Assembly: GCA_031426735.1 (NCBI GenBank)
Contig: JASJPK010000076.1
Coordinates: forward strand, 1-64,000
Length of the DNA: 64,000 nucleotides
Source: PFJX01 sp031426735
Lineage (GTDB): Bacteria; Pseudomonadota; Gammaproteobacteria; Burkholderiales; Thiobacillaceae
Reading direction: 5' to 3'
Positions within the stretch are counted from its first letter, which is position 1, and each line of letters starts with the position of its first letter. This document shows, in pieces, positions 33,877 through 42,892 of the stretch. A model generated the notes under the pieces. The model was not told the origin of the DNA. It ran no database searches and worked only from the letters and a program-made list of their open reading frames with translations. A program made the translations under genes and the position numbers.

Positions 33877-35838
33877 ATGATCCCAGAACTCGGCCATTTC
33901 GCCCTTATCGTGGCGCTGCTGCTGGCGTTGACCCAGGCCATCCTGCCGCTGATCGGCGCCCAGCGCGGCAATCTCACGCTGATGGCAGTGGCACGGCCCG
34001 CTGCGCAAGGTCAGTTCGTGTTTGTCGCGATCGCCTTCGCCTGTCTCGCCTACGCGTTTCTGACCAACGATTTCTCGGTGGAGAACGTGGCGCGCAACTC
34101 GTTCTCGCAGTTGCCGGAGATTTACCGCTTCACCGCCACCTGGGGTTCGCATGAAGGTTCCATGCTGCTGTGGGCGCTGATCCTCGGCTTCTGGACGACT
34201 TCGGTCTCGGTTTTCTCGCGGCATTTGCCGGACGACATGGTGGCGCGTGTGATCGGCATCATGGGCCTGGTTTCCACCGGCTTCCTGGCCTTCCTGTTGA
34301 CCACCTCCAACCCCTTCATCCGCCTGTTGCCGGCCGCCGCCGACGGGCGCGACATGAACCCGCTGCTGCAGGACCCCGGCATGGTGATCCATCCGCCCAT
34401 GCTGTACATGGGCTATGTCGGCTTCTCCGTCGCCTTCGCCTTCGCCATCGCCGCGTTGCTGTCCGGCCGCCTCGACGCTGCCTGGGCGCGCTGGTCGCGG
34501 CCGTGGACGACGGTGGCCTGGGCGTTCCTGTCGCTCGGCATCGCGCTGGGCAGCTGGTGGGCCTACAACGAACTCGGCTGGGGCGGCTGGTGGTTCTGGG
34601 ATCCGACCGAAAACGCTTCCTTCATGCCCTGGATCGCCGGCACCGCGCTGATCCATTCCCTCGCGGTCACCGAGAAACGCGGCGCCTTCAAGGCCTGGAC
34701 CGTACTGCTCGCGATCACCGCGTTCTCGCTGTCCCTGCTCGGCACCTTCCTGGTTCGCTCCGGCGTGCTGTCCTCGGTACATGCCTTCGCCACCGACCCG
34801 GCGCGCGGCGCCTTCATTCTCGGCTTCCTGGTCGTGGTGATCGGCGGTTCGCTGGCGCTGTTCGCCTGGCGCGCGCCGAAGATGCTCACCGGCGGCGCCT
34901 TCACCTGGTTCTCGCGCGAGGCCATGTTGCTCGCCAACAACGTCATCCTGCTGGCGGCGATGGGCTCGGTGTTGCTCGGCACGCTGTATCCGTTGCTGAT
35001 GGATGCCCTCGGCATGGGCAAGATTTCCGTCGGCCCGCCCTACTTCAACGCGGTGTTCGTGCCGCTGATGGCGCCCGCGCTGTTCCTGATGGGCGTCGGC
35101 CCGTTGACGCGCTGGAAGGGCGACAGCCTGCCCGACATGATGGCGCGGCTGAAATGGGCGCTGGCGATCTCGGTCGCCACCGGCCTTCTGTTGCCGCTGA
35201 CGCTGAAAGGCTTCAATCCCTGGGCCACGCTGGGCTTCTCCCTCGCGGTCTGGATCGCGCTGACGGTGCTGATCGGGTTCCGCGAGCGTCTGAAAAACGG
35301 CGCCCGTCTCGGCACGCTGACGCGTTCCTTCTGGGGCATGCAACTGGCGCACCTGGGTCTGGCCTGGGGCGTCGCCGGCATCACGCTGGTGGCCAACTAC
35401 CAGGAAGAACGGGATGTGCGGATGAACGTCGGCGACCACACCGAACTGGCCGGTTACACCTTCACCTTCCGGGGCACCACCGAACGCGAGGGTCCCAATT
35501 ACCGTGCCGCGCGCGGTACCGTGGAAGTCAGCCAGGACGGCAAGAAACTGTTCGTGCTGCACCCGGAAAAACGCACCTACAACGCCTCCGGCATGCCGAT
35601 GACGGAAGCCGCCATCGACCCCAACTTCTTCCGCGACGTCTATGTCGCTCTTGGCGAGCCGCTGGATGACCAGGGCAATGCCTGGGCAGTACGCGTGTTC
35701 CACAAGCCGTTCATCAACTGGCTGTGGATCGGCGCCCTCCTGCTGACCATCGGCGGTTTCCTGGCGGCATCGGACCGGCGCTATCGCATCGCGATGAAGG
35801 CGACTGCGCCCGCTGGTGCAGCAGCGCAGGGGGCTTGA
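33877..35838 (+). CDS. ccmF: Cytochrome c heme lyase CcmF
   Basis: 653 aa polytopic protein. The WWD motif is GWGGWWFWDPTENASFMPW, with flanking heme-ligand His residues (HPPMLYMGYVG; LIHSLAV). A large periplasmic loop precedes the final TM helix. It attaches heme to apocytochromes with CcmH and CcmI. AAGGAG precedes the ATG. A 653-aa open frame on the opposite strand is a codon-bias shadow. Confidence 0.96.
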   Translation: MIPELGHFALIVALLLALTQAILPLIGAQRGNLTLMAVARPAAQGQFVFVAIAFACLAYAFLTNDFSVENVARNSFSQLPEIYRFTATWGSHEGSMLLWALILGFWTTSVSVFSRHLPDDMVARVIGIMGLVSTGFLAFLLTTSNPFIRLLPAAADGRDMNPLLQDPGMVIHPPMLYMGYVGFSVAFAFAIAALLSGRLDAAWARWSRPWTTVAWAFLSLGIALGSWWAYNELGWGGWWFWDPTENASFMPWIAGTALIHSLAVTEKRGAFKAWTVLLAITAFSLSLLGTFLVRSGVLSSVHAFATDPARGAFILGFLVVVIGGSLALFAWRAPKMLTGGAFTWFSREAMLLANNVILLAAMGSVLLGTLYPLLMDALGMGKISVGPPYFNAVFVPLMAPALFLMGVGPLTRWKGDSLPDMMARLKWALAISVATGLLLPLTLKGFNPWATLGFSLAVWIALTVLIGFRERLKNGARLGTLTRSFWGMQLAHLGLAWGVAGITLVANYQEERDVRMNVGDHTELAGYTFTFRGTTEREGPNYRAARGTVEVSQDGKKLFVLHPEKRTYNASGMPMTEAAIDPNFFRDVYVALGEPLDDQGNAWAVRVFHKPFINWLWIGALLLTIGGFLAASDRRYRIAMKATAPAGAAAQGA

Positions 35839-35840
35839 GC

Positions 35841-36362
35841 ATGAAACGCTGGCTTCCTCTCGTCGTCTTCCTCGTCCTGGTCGGTTTCTTCGCCAAGGGC
35901 CTGTTCCTCAATCCGCGCGAAGTGCCGTCGCCGTTCATCGGCAAGGCGGCGCCGGCGTTCACGCTGCCAGTGGTCGGCAACCCGGACAAAACCTTCAGTC
36001 CCGCCGACATGAAGGGCAAGGTCTGGCTGCTCAACGTCTGGGCGCCCTGGTGCGTGTCGTGCCGACAGGAGCACGGTGTCCTGATGGTGCTGGCGCAAAG
36101 CCAGTCGGTGCCTTTCGTCGGCCTCAACTGGAAAGACAAGGATCGCGAAGCGGACCAATTGCTGGCGCAGACCGGCAACCCGTTCTTCGCGGTGCCGGAC
36201 GATCTGACCGGCAAGGTCGGCATCGACTATGGCGTCACCGGCACGCCGGAAACCTACGTCATCGACCAGGCCGGCATCATCCGCATGAAGCACGTCGGCC
36301 CGATCGGCGAAGAGGTCTGGAAAGAAAAATTCGAGCCGAAACTGAAGGAGTTGGGCGCATGA
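35841..36362 (+). CDS. ccmG: Thiol:disulfide oxidoreductase CcmG/DsbE
   Basis: 173 aa. N-terminal anchor (WLPLVVFLVLVGFFAKGLF), then a thioredoxin fold with active site WAPWCVSCRQEH and cis-Pro loop GVTGTPETY, typical of CcmG. It reduces apocytochrome heme-site Cys pairs, working with CcmH. The ATG at 35841 lies just after the ccmF stop; the TGA overlaps the ccmH ATG. Confidence 0.94.
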   Translation: MKRWLPLVVFLVLVGFFAKGLFLNPREVPSPFIGKAAPAFTLPVVGNPDKTFSPADMKGKVWLLNVWAPWCVSCRQEHGVLMVLAQSQSVPFVGLNWKDKDREADQLLAQTGNPFFAVPDDLTGKVGIDYGVTGTPETYVIDQAGIIRMKHVGPIGEEVWKEKFEPKLKELGA

Positions 36363-36811
36363 AAAACGTGTTGTTCTCCCTCTTGCTCGCACTTGCCGTG
36401 CCTGCCTATGCCGGCGAAGCGATCCCGGTCGGCGAAGACCCGGTGATCGAACAACGCATGGTCAATCTGGCCGAGGAACTGCGTTGCCTGGTCTGCCAGA
36501 ACGAATCGCTGGCCGGATCGCATGCCGAACTGGCGGAAGACTTACGCAAGGAAATTCGCGTCCAGATGAAGGCCGGCAAGAACGACAAGGAAGTCATCGA
36601 ATACCTCACCACGCGTTACGGTGACTTCGTGCTGTACCGTCCACCGTTCAAGCCGGTCACCTACATCCTCTGGCTGGGACCGCTGCTGTTCCTCGCCATC
36701 GGCGGTGGCGTCTGGTACGTCACGCTGAAGAAACGCCGTGCCATGAAAGACACCCCGGTGGACGCCACCCAACTCGCTGCCGCCGCTCACCTTCTGGAAG
36801 ACAACAAATGA
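36359..36811 (+). CDS. ccmH: Cytochrome c maturation protein CcmH
   Basis: 150 aa. Signal peptide (VLFSLLLALAVPAYA), then LRCLVCQNESLAGSHAELA carrying the LRCxxC redox pair, and one C-terminal TM helix (ILWLGPLLFLAIGGGVWY). This is the short CcmH; the TPR part is the separate CcmI. ATGA overlaps at both ends. Confidence 0.95.
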   Translation: MKNVLFSLLLALAVPAYAGEAIPVGEDPVIEQRMVNLAEELRCLVCQNESLAGSHAELAEDLRKEIRVQMKAGKNDKEVIEYLTTRYGDFVLYRPPFKPVTYILWLGPLLFLAIGGGVWYVTLKKRRAMKDTPVDATQLAAAAHLLEDNK

Positions 36812-38085
36812 ACCCGTTCTGGTCCGTCACCCTGTTCTGGATTGCCGCTGTAGTCAGCGTCGCCATCGCCCTGGTCTTCATCCTGCCGCCGCTGTTGCGC
36901 AAGAAAGAAATCGTCGCCAAAGCGGCGCGGCGCGACATCAACATCGCTGTGTACCGCGATCAGATGAAGGAAATGGAAGCCGATCGCGCCAATAACCTGT
37001 TGTCGGAAGAGCAATTCCAGGCCGGCAAGCTGGAACTGGAAGCACGTCTCGCCGAAGATGCACTGGCCAAGGCCGATGCGACGATGGCGCCGGTCGCCAG
37101 CCGCCGCCTCGGTTTCACGCTTGCCGGCGTGCTGCCGGTGGCTGCATTCGGCATGTATTTCTGGCTGGGCAACCCGATGTCGCTGATTGCCATCGCCGAG
37201 GCACAAGCCAATCCCCAGGTCGCCGCGCCACAAGGCGAGCACGACATCATGAAAATGATTCAGAAGGTCGAGGAAAAGACCAAGACCGATCCGAACGATG
37301 CCGAAGCCTGGACCATTCTCGGCAAGACCTACGCCGCTGTCGGACATTGGCCGGAGGCGCTGCATGCCTATGAAAAGGCGATGAAGCTGAAACCCGATGT
37401 CCCCGCGATCATGACCGGCTATGCCGAAGCGCTGGCGATCAGCCGCAATCGCGTATTGAAAGGCGAGCCTACCCAGCTCGTACTGAAGGCGCTGGAAAAA
37501 GATCCGGACGACATGAAGGGCCTGGAACTGGCCGCCATCAGCAACTTCCAGGACAAGAACTTTGCCCAGGCCGCCTACTACTTCAAGCACCTGCTCAAAC
37601 TGCTGCCGCCTGAATCGCCCTATGCGCAGGACATCGCGGAAGCCCAGAAGGAAGCCAACCGTCTGGCGCGTGGCGCCGTCACCGGACTGGACAATCTGGC
37701 CGACCCCAACGCGGCAGCCGGCAAGGAACCCGCTGCCGGTCCCGGCGCCAGCATCCACGGCGTGGTGGACATCGCCCCCGCGCTGAAGGGCAAGTTCAGC
37801 GACCAGGACGTGGTCTTCCTGTTCGCCCGTTCCGCCGGCGGCGGCGCCCCGGTGGCCGCCATCCGCGCCACCGCGAACAAATTCCCGCTGGAATTCGAGC
37901 TGTCCGATGCCATGGCCATGAACCCGGACAACAGGCTGTCCAACTTCAAGGAAGTGAATCTGGTCGTGCGCATTACCAAGTCCGGCGATCCGAAGGGCGG
38001 CCCGGGCGACCTGGAAGGCACGTTGACCAACGTCAAAGTAGGTGCCAAGAACGTCAAGCTGAGTATCGACAAGGTTCGCCCCTGA
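36808..38085 (+). CDS. ccmI: Cytochrome c maturation protein CcmI
   Basis: 425 aa. Two TM helices flank a cytoplasmic loop with a leucine-zipper-like helix (about 1-125), followed by periplasmic TPRs (DAEAWTILGKTYAAVGHWPEAL) and a C-terminal beta domain (ASIHGVVDIAPALKGKF) that binds apocytochrome C-termini. Last gene of the ccm operon; a terminator follows 25 bp downstream. Confidence 0.93.
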   Translation: MNPFWSVTLFWIAAVVSVAIALVFILPPLLRKKEIVAKAARRDINIAVYRDQMKEMEADRANNLLSEEQFQAGKLELEARLAEDALAKADATMAPVASRRLGFTLAGVLPVAAFGMYFWLGNPMSLIAIAEAQANPQVAAPQGEHDIMKMIQKVEEKTKTDPNDAEAWTILGKTYAAVGHWPEALHAYEKAMKLKPDVPAIMTGYAEALAISRNRVLKGEPTQLVLKALEKDPDDMKGLELAAISNFQDKNFAQAAYYFKHLLKLLPPESPYAQDIAEAQKEANRLARGAVTGLDNLADPNAAAGKEPAAGPGASIHGVVDIAPALKGKFSDQDVVFLFARSAGGGAPVAAIRATANKFPLEFELSDAMAMNPDNRLSNFKEVNLVVRITKSGDPKGGPGDLEGTLTNVKVGAKNVKLSIDKVRP

Positions 38086-38109
38086 ACCTTGCCCATTTGC
38101 GCTGAATCG

Positions 38110-38136
38110 AAGGCCCGCCGCGTGCGGGCCTTTTTC
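38110..38136 (+). terminator. Rho-independent terminator of the ccm operon
   Basis: AAGGCCCGC CGCGT GCGGGCCTT TTTC; 9-bp stem followed by Ts. Confidence 0.9.
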
Positions 38137-38188
38137 ATGTGCGCTCAGCTGGACAGCCAACGCTGCGCACTCTCCAGCCGATGCGCCT

Positions 38189-38247
38189 GTAGGAGCGCCT
38201 TCCAAGGCGCGATGCCGGCCCAATCGCGCCTTGGAAGGCGCTCCTAC
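38189..38247. repeat. REPIN-like inverted pair, copy 1
   Basis: GTAGGAGCGCCTTCCAAGGC and its complement face each other around a ~9-bp centre (GCCGGCCCA region). The arms are identical to those at 40634, 44971 and the single unit at 9622. GTAG at the foot of each hairpin is the tetranucleotide that REP-associated tyrosine transposases recognise. Confidence 0.88.
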
Positions 38248-38365
38248 GCGGGGCGGCGCGTCGATCCGCGCCGGTCAGGAAGAACAAGCGTGATATGCAA
38301 GTCTGTTTTTTCCATCCCCCCGGCGCGACAATCCGCGCCATCCTTAACCACGAGAAGATTCCAGC

Positions 38366-39298
38366 ATGCGCACCCTGATCTGCGGCTCCATGGCTTTCGA
38401 CACCATCATGGTGTTCCACGACCACTTCAAGAACCATATCCTGCCCGAGCAGATTCATATCCTGAACGTCGCCTTTCTGGTGCCGGACATGCGCCGCGAA
38501 TACGGCGGTTGCGCCGGCAACATCGCCTACAACCTGAAGCTGCTCGGCGGCGAGCCGGTGATCATGGCGACCATCGGCGACGACTTCGCGCCCTATGCTG
38601 AACGCCTGAAACGGCTCGAACTCGACGCCAGCCACATCCAGCACGTTGCCGACAGCTTCACGGCGCAGGCGTTTATCACCACTGACCTGGCCGACAATCA
38701 GATCACCGCGTTCCACCCCGGGGCGATGAATTTCGCGCATCGGAACGAAGTCGCGCACGCCAAGGACATCAAGCTCGGCATCATTTCGCCGGATGGACGC
38801 CAGGGCATGATCGAGCACGCGCGCCAGTTCGCCGAAGCCGGCATCCCGTTCATCTTCGATCCCGGCCAGGGCTTGCCGATGTTCGACGGTGAGGAGTTGC
38901 TCGGCTTCATTCAACAGGCCGACTACCTGACCTGCAACGATTACGAAGCGAAACTCCTACAGGAACGCACCGGTCAGACGTTGGAGCAGTTGGCGAAACA
39001 GGTGCGTGCGCTGGTGGTGACGCTGGGCGGCGACGGTTCCCGGATTTATGCCGATGGTCAGGTGCATGACATTCCGACCGCCAAGGCGAGCGCAGTGGTC
39101 GACCCGACCGGTTGCGGCGACGCGTATCGCGCCGGCCTGATGACTGGCATGCACAAGGGCATGGATTGGCCGACCTGCGGCCGCTTGGCCGGCTTGCTCG
39201 GCGCGATCAAGATTGCCCATCGCGGCGGCCAGAACCATCGCTTTACCTGGGGCGAGATCGCCGACCGTTTCAAGGCGGAATACGGCTATTCAATTTGA
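38366..39298 (+). CDS. PfkB-family carbohydrate/adenosine kinase
   Basis: 310 aa ribokinase-fold kinase. Visible are the N-terminal Gly-Gly region (YGGCAGNIAYNLKLLGG), the anion-hole and catalytic motif DPTGCGDAYRAG (Asp as base) and LVVTLGGDGSRI. The 'CAGNIAYNL' variant and DPTGCGDA are typical of bacterial adenosine-kinase-like proteins, so adenosine or another nucleoside is the likely substrate; this is not provable from sequence. It stands between a REPIN and a lipoprotein gene 11 bp downstream. Confidence 0.85.
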   Translation: MRTLICGSMAFDTIMVFHDHFKNHILPEQIHILNVAFLVPDMRREYGGCAGNIAYNLKLLGGEPVIMATIGDDFAPYAERLKRLELDASHIQHVADSFTAQAFITTDLADNQITAFHPGAMNFAHRNEVAHAKDIKLGIISPDGRQGMIEHARQFAEAGIPFIFDPGQGLPMFDGEELLGFIQQADYLTCNDYEAKLLQERTGQTLEQLAKQVRALVVTLGGDGSRIYADGQVHDIPTAKASAVVDPTGCGDAYRAGLMTGMHKGMDWPTCGRLAGLLGAIKIAHRGGQNHRFTWGEIADRFKAEYGYSI

Positions 39299-39309
39299 GG
39301 AGTCGAACC

Positions 39310-39756
39310 ATGAAGGCATTCTGGATTTTGCTGATCCCCGCCGTGCTGGCCGGTTGCGCCAGCGGCCGTGGCGGTGACGACTACGAACGGGCAGAAGCGC
39401 GCCGCGTGTATGAGGTCAAGATGGGCGTGATCGAGCATGTGCGGGAGGTCAAGCTGGAAGGCACCGAGTCCGGCATCGGCGCGGCGGCGGGCGGCGTCGT
39501 TGGCGGCATCGCCGGCAGTACGGCCGGTCGCGGCAAAGGCTCAGCCGTCGGCGCCGTACTCGGCGCCGTGGTCGGCGGTCTGGCCGGCGCGGCGGGGGAG
39601 GAAGCGACGACGCGCAAGAAAGGCGTGGAAATCACCGTCCGCCTCGACTCCGGCCGCACCATCGCCGTGGTGCAGGAAGATCACGATGAGAAGTTCGTCG
39701 TCGGCGAGCGCGTGCGCATCCTGGAATCCGGCAACCAGGCGCGGGTCAGCCGCTGA
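39310..39756 (+). CDS. Glycine-zipper outer membrane lipoprotein (SlyB/Pcp-like)
   Basis: 148 aa. Lipobox VLAGC, then a Gly-zipper hairpin (GIGAAAGGVVGGIAGSTAGRG ... GAVLGAVVGGLAGAAG, about 57-97) and a C-terminal SH3-like beta region (GVEITVRLDSGRTIAVVQED). SlyB/Pcp-type lipoproteins stabilise the outer membrane. GAGGAG precedes the ATG at 39310; a longer overlapping frame is a shadow of the kinase gene. Confidence 0.88.
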   Translation: MKAFWILLIPAVLAGCASGRGGDDYERAEARRVYEVKMGVIEHVREVKLEGTESGIGAAAGGVVGGIAGSTAGRGKGSAVGAVLGAVVGGLAGAAGEEATTRKKGVEITVRLDSGRTIAVVQEDHDEKFVVGERVRILESGNQARVSR

Positions 39757-39775
39757 GAAACACGCCAGCAGGCCC

Positions 39776-39808
39776 CGGTCATCATTTCTTCACACGCCGG
39801 TCACTAAC
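39776..39808 (+). promoter_or_regulatory. Possible Pho box upstream of olsB-like gene
   Basis: Three consecutive 11-mers, CGGTCATCATT, TCTTCACACGC and CGGTCACTAAC, each place TCA at the same position. An 11-bp TCA periodicity is how PhoB sites are built. Ornithine lipid synthesis is phosphate-regulated in many bacteria. It lies 55 bp before the ATG. Confidence 0.35.
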
Positions 39809-39862
39809 CCGCAACGCCATTTCCTTACCTTTGCCAAATCAACGCAAAGGAAAGGAAATGAC

Positions 39863-40618
39863 ATGTTGCATGAACATGCCGGCCAGAACAGCCGGGTCAA
39901 AAAAAGTTTTCGCGTCAGCTTCGCCCGCCATCAGGACGAAGTCAGGGAAGCGCAGCGGCTGCGCTGGAAAGTCTTCGCCGAGGAAATGGGCGCGCGCCTG
40001 AATACACCTGAACCCGGCCTCGACATCGACTTGTACGACGCCTATTGCGAACATCTGCTGGTGCGCGATCCGGACAGCGGCGAAGTCGTGGGCACCTATC
40101 GCATCCTCAGCCCGAGCGCCGCCAAGCGCGTCGGCAACTACTATTCCGAATCCGAATTCGACCTGACCCGTTTGCAGCATCTGCGCGGCCGCCTGGTCGA
40201 ACTGGGCCGCTCCTGCGTACATGCCGACTACCGCAGCGGCAGCGTCATCACGCTGCTCTGGGCCGGTCTGGCCGAATACATGCTGCAAAGCAAGCACGAA
40301 TACCTGATCGGCTGCGCCAGCATCGGCATGGCCGACGGAGGCCATAACGCCGCCGGCATCTGGCATGCCGTGCGCGAAAAACACCTGGCGCCGATCGAAC
40401 TGCACGTCTTCCCGCGCTGCCCGTTGCCGCTGGACGCGCTGGAAAGCGCCGCCGCCCCGTTGCTGCCGCCGCTGGTCAAAGGCTATTTGCGCCTGGGCGC
40501 CTACGTCTGCGGCGAGCCGGCCTGGGACCCGGATTTCAATACCGCCGACCTGCCCATCCTGCTGCCGCTGAACCGGCTCAACCCGAGCTATGCGCGGCAT
40601 TTCATGAAAGCGGCGTAG
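39863..40618 (+). CDS. olsB: OlsB-like N-acyltransferase (lyso-ornithine lipid synthesis)
   Basis: 251 aa GNAT-fold protein of the OlsB/autoinducer-synthase-like family. It has FRVSFARHQDEVREAQRLRWKVF at the N-terminus, DLYDAYCEHLLVRD, and VELGRSCVHADYR, the conserved acyl-ACP-binding segment. OlsB transfers a 3-hydroxyacyl chain from ACP to ornithine. The second acyltransferase OlsA is not in this window. The ATG at 39863 follows AAAGGAAA; an upstream frame is spurious. An N-acyl amino acid synthase of other specificity is possible. Confidence 0.82.
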   Translation: MLHEHAGQNSRVKKSFRVSFARHQDEVREAQRLRWKVFAEEMGARLNTPEPGLDIDLYDAYCEHLLVRDPDSGEVVGTYRILSPSAAKRVGNYYSESEFDLTRLQHLRGRLVELGRSCVHADYRSGSVITLLWAGLAEYMLQSKHEYLIGCASIGMADGGHNAAGIWHAVREKHLAPIELHVFPRCPLPLDALESAAAPLLPPLVKGYLRLGAYVCGEPAWDPDFNTADLPILLPLNRLNPSYARHFMKAA

Positions 40619-40633
40619 TCGTTCGCTGTCCCC

Positions 40634-40691
40634 GTAGGAGCGCCTTCCAAGGCGCGATAGGCCGGCATCGCGCCTTGGAAGGCGCTCCTAC
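40634..40691. repeat. REPIN-like inverted pair, copy 2
   Basis: Same 25-bp arms as copy 1 around a short centre (AGGCCGGC), 16 bp after the olsB-like stop codon. Confidence 0.88.
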
Positions 40692-40700
40692 GCAGTATTT

Positions 40701-40724
40701 GTAGGTCGGCAATCCTTTGCCGAC
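40701..40724. repeat. GTAGG-headed palindrome, different family
   Basis: GTAG then GTCGGCAA TCCT TTGCCGAC: 8-bp arms with the GTAG head, 9 bp after REPIN copy 2. Sequence unrelated to the GGAGCGCC family. Confidence 0.6.
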
Positions 40725-40810
40725 TGATCTTCTCGCGGCAGGGGTTCGCCGCCCGATTTCCTTGCCTGTAAGCTCAAGGCTGTGCAAATCAACAGCCTTG
40801 AGTTTTGACC

Positions 40811-41485
40811 ATGATCTACGCCCCGCCGGCGCCTGAGGGCGACACGCCGTTTGAATTGATTTACGCCGATGACCACATGCTGGTGCTGAACAAGCCCAGC
40901 GGTTTGCTGTCCGTGCCCGGCCGCGGCCCGGACAAACAGGATTGCCTAAGCGCGCGCGTGCAGCGGCACTATCCGGATGCGCTGATCGTGCACCGGCTGG
41001 ATTTGCAGACTTCCGGCCTGCTGGCGATGGCGCGCGGCATCGAAGCGCAGCGTGCCATCAACCGGTCTTTCGAACAGCGCCAGGTGCACAAGCGTTACCA
41101 GGCTGTGGTCGATGGAATCGCCCGCGCCGAAGGTCCGGATGAGTGGGGCGTGATCGACCTGCCGCTCGAACTGGATTGGCCGAACCGGCCGAAACACATT
41201 GTCGACTACGTCAATGGCAGGCCCAGCGTGACGCGCTGGCGCGTGTTGTCGCCGGAGCCAGAACTGCATGGCACGCGCCTGGAACTGGAGCCGGTGACCG
41301 GCCGTTCGCATCAGTTGCGGGTGCACCTGCAAGCCATCGGCCACCCGATCCTGGGCGACGATCTGTATGCCGGCGCCGACGCCATCGCCCGTGCCAGCCG
41401 ATTGCTGCTGCATGCCTGCGAACTGAATCTGCCGCATCCGGCAAGCGGCGAAGTCATGTCGTTCCGCAGTCCGCCGCCGTTCTGA
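40811..41485 (+). CDS. rluA: RluA-family pseudouridine synthase
   Basis: 224 aa. The catalytic motif HRLDLQTSG (Asp nucleophile) lies at about residue 60, with LNKPSGLLSVPGR before it and GRSHQLRVHLQAIGHPI ... GDDLYAG after it. Length without an S4 domain matches RluA, which modifies 23S rRNA U746 and tRNA U32; other members would look similar. I used ATG 40811 rather than the TTG two codons earlier. Confidence 0.9.
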   Translation: MIYAPPAPEGDTPFELIYADDHMLVLNKPSGLLSVPGRGPDKQDCLSARVQRHYPDALIVHRLDLQTSGLLAMARGIEAQRAINRSFEQRQVHKRYQAVVDGIARAEGPDEWGVIDLPLELDWPNRPKHIVDYVNGRPSVTRWRVLSPEPELHGTRLELEPVTGRSHQLRVHLQAIGHPILGDDLYAGADAIARASRLLLHACELNLPHPASGEVMSFRSPPPF

Positions 41486-41505
41486 TGTCCCGAAGTTGAC
41501 GGTCC

Positions 41506-42822
41506 ATGTTTAGACGTGAACCGAGTTGGAGCCTGCTTATGATCGGTAAATCCTTGAACGGATTGCTGCGGGTCGTTGTATTGCTGGTTTTGCTCATCTC
41601 CCCTCTGCTCGTACAAGCGCAGTCGCCTGATGCCTGGAGCGAGCCGGGCGCGGACGGACAACCCCGGGTCCATCTCTATTTCTTCTGGTCGCTACGTTGT
41701 CCGCATTGCCTGGAAGCGCGGCCCGAGGTCGAGGCGCTGGCGCAGGCGCAGCCGTGGATCGTGCTGCATTCGCTGGAATTGACCCAGCATCGGGAAAACG
41801 TCGACCGCTACGTCGCGATGGCCGCCGAACTTGGCGAGCAGGCGCAATCGGTGCCGGCATTCCTGTTTTGCGGCCAGATGCAGGTTGGCTGGGAGCGCGG
41901 CAGCGGTGGAACGACTTTGCTGCATCGTCTGGAAGATTGCCGCGCCCGCGTGGCGGCGGGCGGCAGGCTGGGCGGCGACAAGGGCCGGACGCTAGCGCCG
42001 CCGGATACCACGCTGCATCTGCCCTGGATCGGTACGCTGGATGCGCGCACGTTATCGCTGCCGGTGCTGACCGTGCTGATCGCCGGCATGGACGCGTTCA
42101 ATCCATGCGCGTTCTTCGTCCTGTTGTTTCTGCTCTCGCTGCTGGTGCATCAGCAGGATCGCCGCCGCATGGCCTTGATCGGCGGCATCTTCGTGCTGTT
42201 TTCAGGGCTGATGTATTTCGCCTTCATGGCGGCCTGGCTCAGCCTGTTCCGCATCATGGGCAGTCTGCCCTGGGTCACCGCCGCCGCCGGTGCGCTGGCG
42301 TTCGGCATCGGCCTGGTCAACACCAAGGACTTCTTCGCCTTCAAAGCAGGCGTCTCGCTTTCCATCCCGGAATCGCGCAAGGCCGACATTTTCCGGCGCG
42401 GCCGTGCCATTCTCGCCGCCGGCAGCCTGCCGGCCATGCTGCTAGCCACCGTCCTGCTCGCCATCGCGGCCAATTTCTACGAATTGTTGTGCACTGCCGG
42501 TTTCCCGATGGTCTACACCCGCCTGCTCACCCTGCAGGCGGAGAACAGCGCGCAACATCTGGCCTATCTCGCCCTGTACAACGTCATCTATGTGCTGCCG
42601 CTGTTGGTGATCGTGTTCGCCTTCGTCCGTACGCTGGGCGCGCGCAAGCTGAGCGAACGCGAGGGCCGCCTGTTGAAGCTCCTCTCCGGCCTCATGATGC
42701 TGGGACTCGGCATCCTGCTGCTGGCCGTGCCGGAGTGGCTCGACAACCTGGCCGCGACGCTGGCTTTGATGCTGACCGCAATCGGTTTGACCTGGCTGGC
42801 TGCACGCATGACGCGGGTGTGA
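41506..42822 (+). CDS. Thioredoxin-like domain fused to DsbD/CcdA-like membrane domain
   Basis: 438 aa. Signal segment (LLRVVVLLVLLISPLLVQA), a thioredoxin-like domain with FFWSLRCPHCLEARP (CxxC), then six to eight TM helices. The first TM helix carries NPCAFF, and a later one has a Cys in ELLCTAGFP, a pairing similar to the two intramembrane Cys of CcdA/DsbD. It probably carries reducing power from the cytoplasm to a periplasmic thioredoxin domain at its own N-terminus, the reverse of the DsbD order. Physiological partner unknown. ATG 41539 is an alternative start. Confidence 0.78.
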   Translation: MFRREPSWSLLMIGKSLNGLLRVVVLLVLLISPLLVQAQSPDAWSEPGADGQPRVHLYFFWSLRCPHCLEARPEVEALAQAQPWIVLHSLELTQHRENVDRYVAMAAELGEQAQSVPAFLFCGQMQVGWERGSGGTTLLHRLEDCRARVAAGGRLGGDKGRTLAPPDTTLHLPWIGTLDARTLSLPVLTVLIAGMDAFNPCAFFVLLFLLSLLVHQQDRRRMALIGGIFVLFSGLMYFAFMAAWLSLFRIMGSLPWVTAAAGALAFGIGLVNTKDFFAFKAGVSLSIPESRKADIFRRGRAILAAGSLPAMLLATVLLAIAANFYELLCTAGFPMVYTRLLTLQAENSAQHLAYLALYNVIYVLPLLVIVFAFVRTLGARKLSEREGRLLKLLSGLMMLGLGILLLAVPEWLDNLAATLALMLTAIGLTWLAARMTRV

Positions 42823-42892
42823 ATCCTGGCTGCGAGTCGAGGTATAAAGCTGCTAATTCCGTAACACGGTTTTTTCCTTAGGAGGCGCTGCG

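Noticed and set aside
33742..35703. 653-aa minus-strand frame opposite ccmF
   Set aside because: CcmF motifs are on the plus strand; the antisense product is a Glu/Gln/His/Gly-rich shadow.
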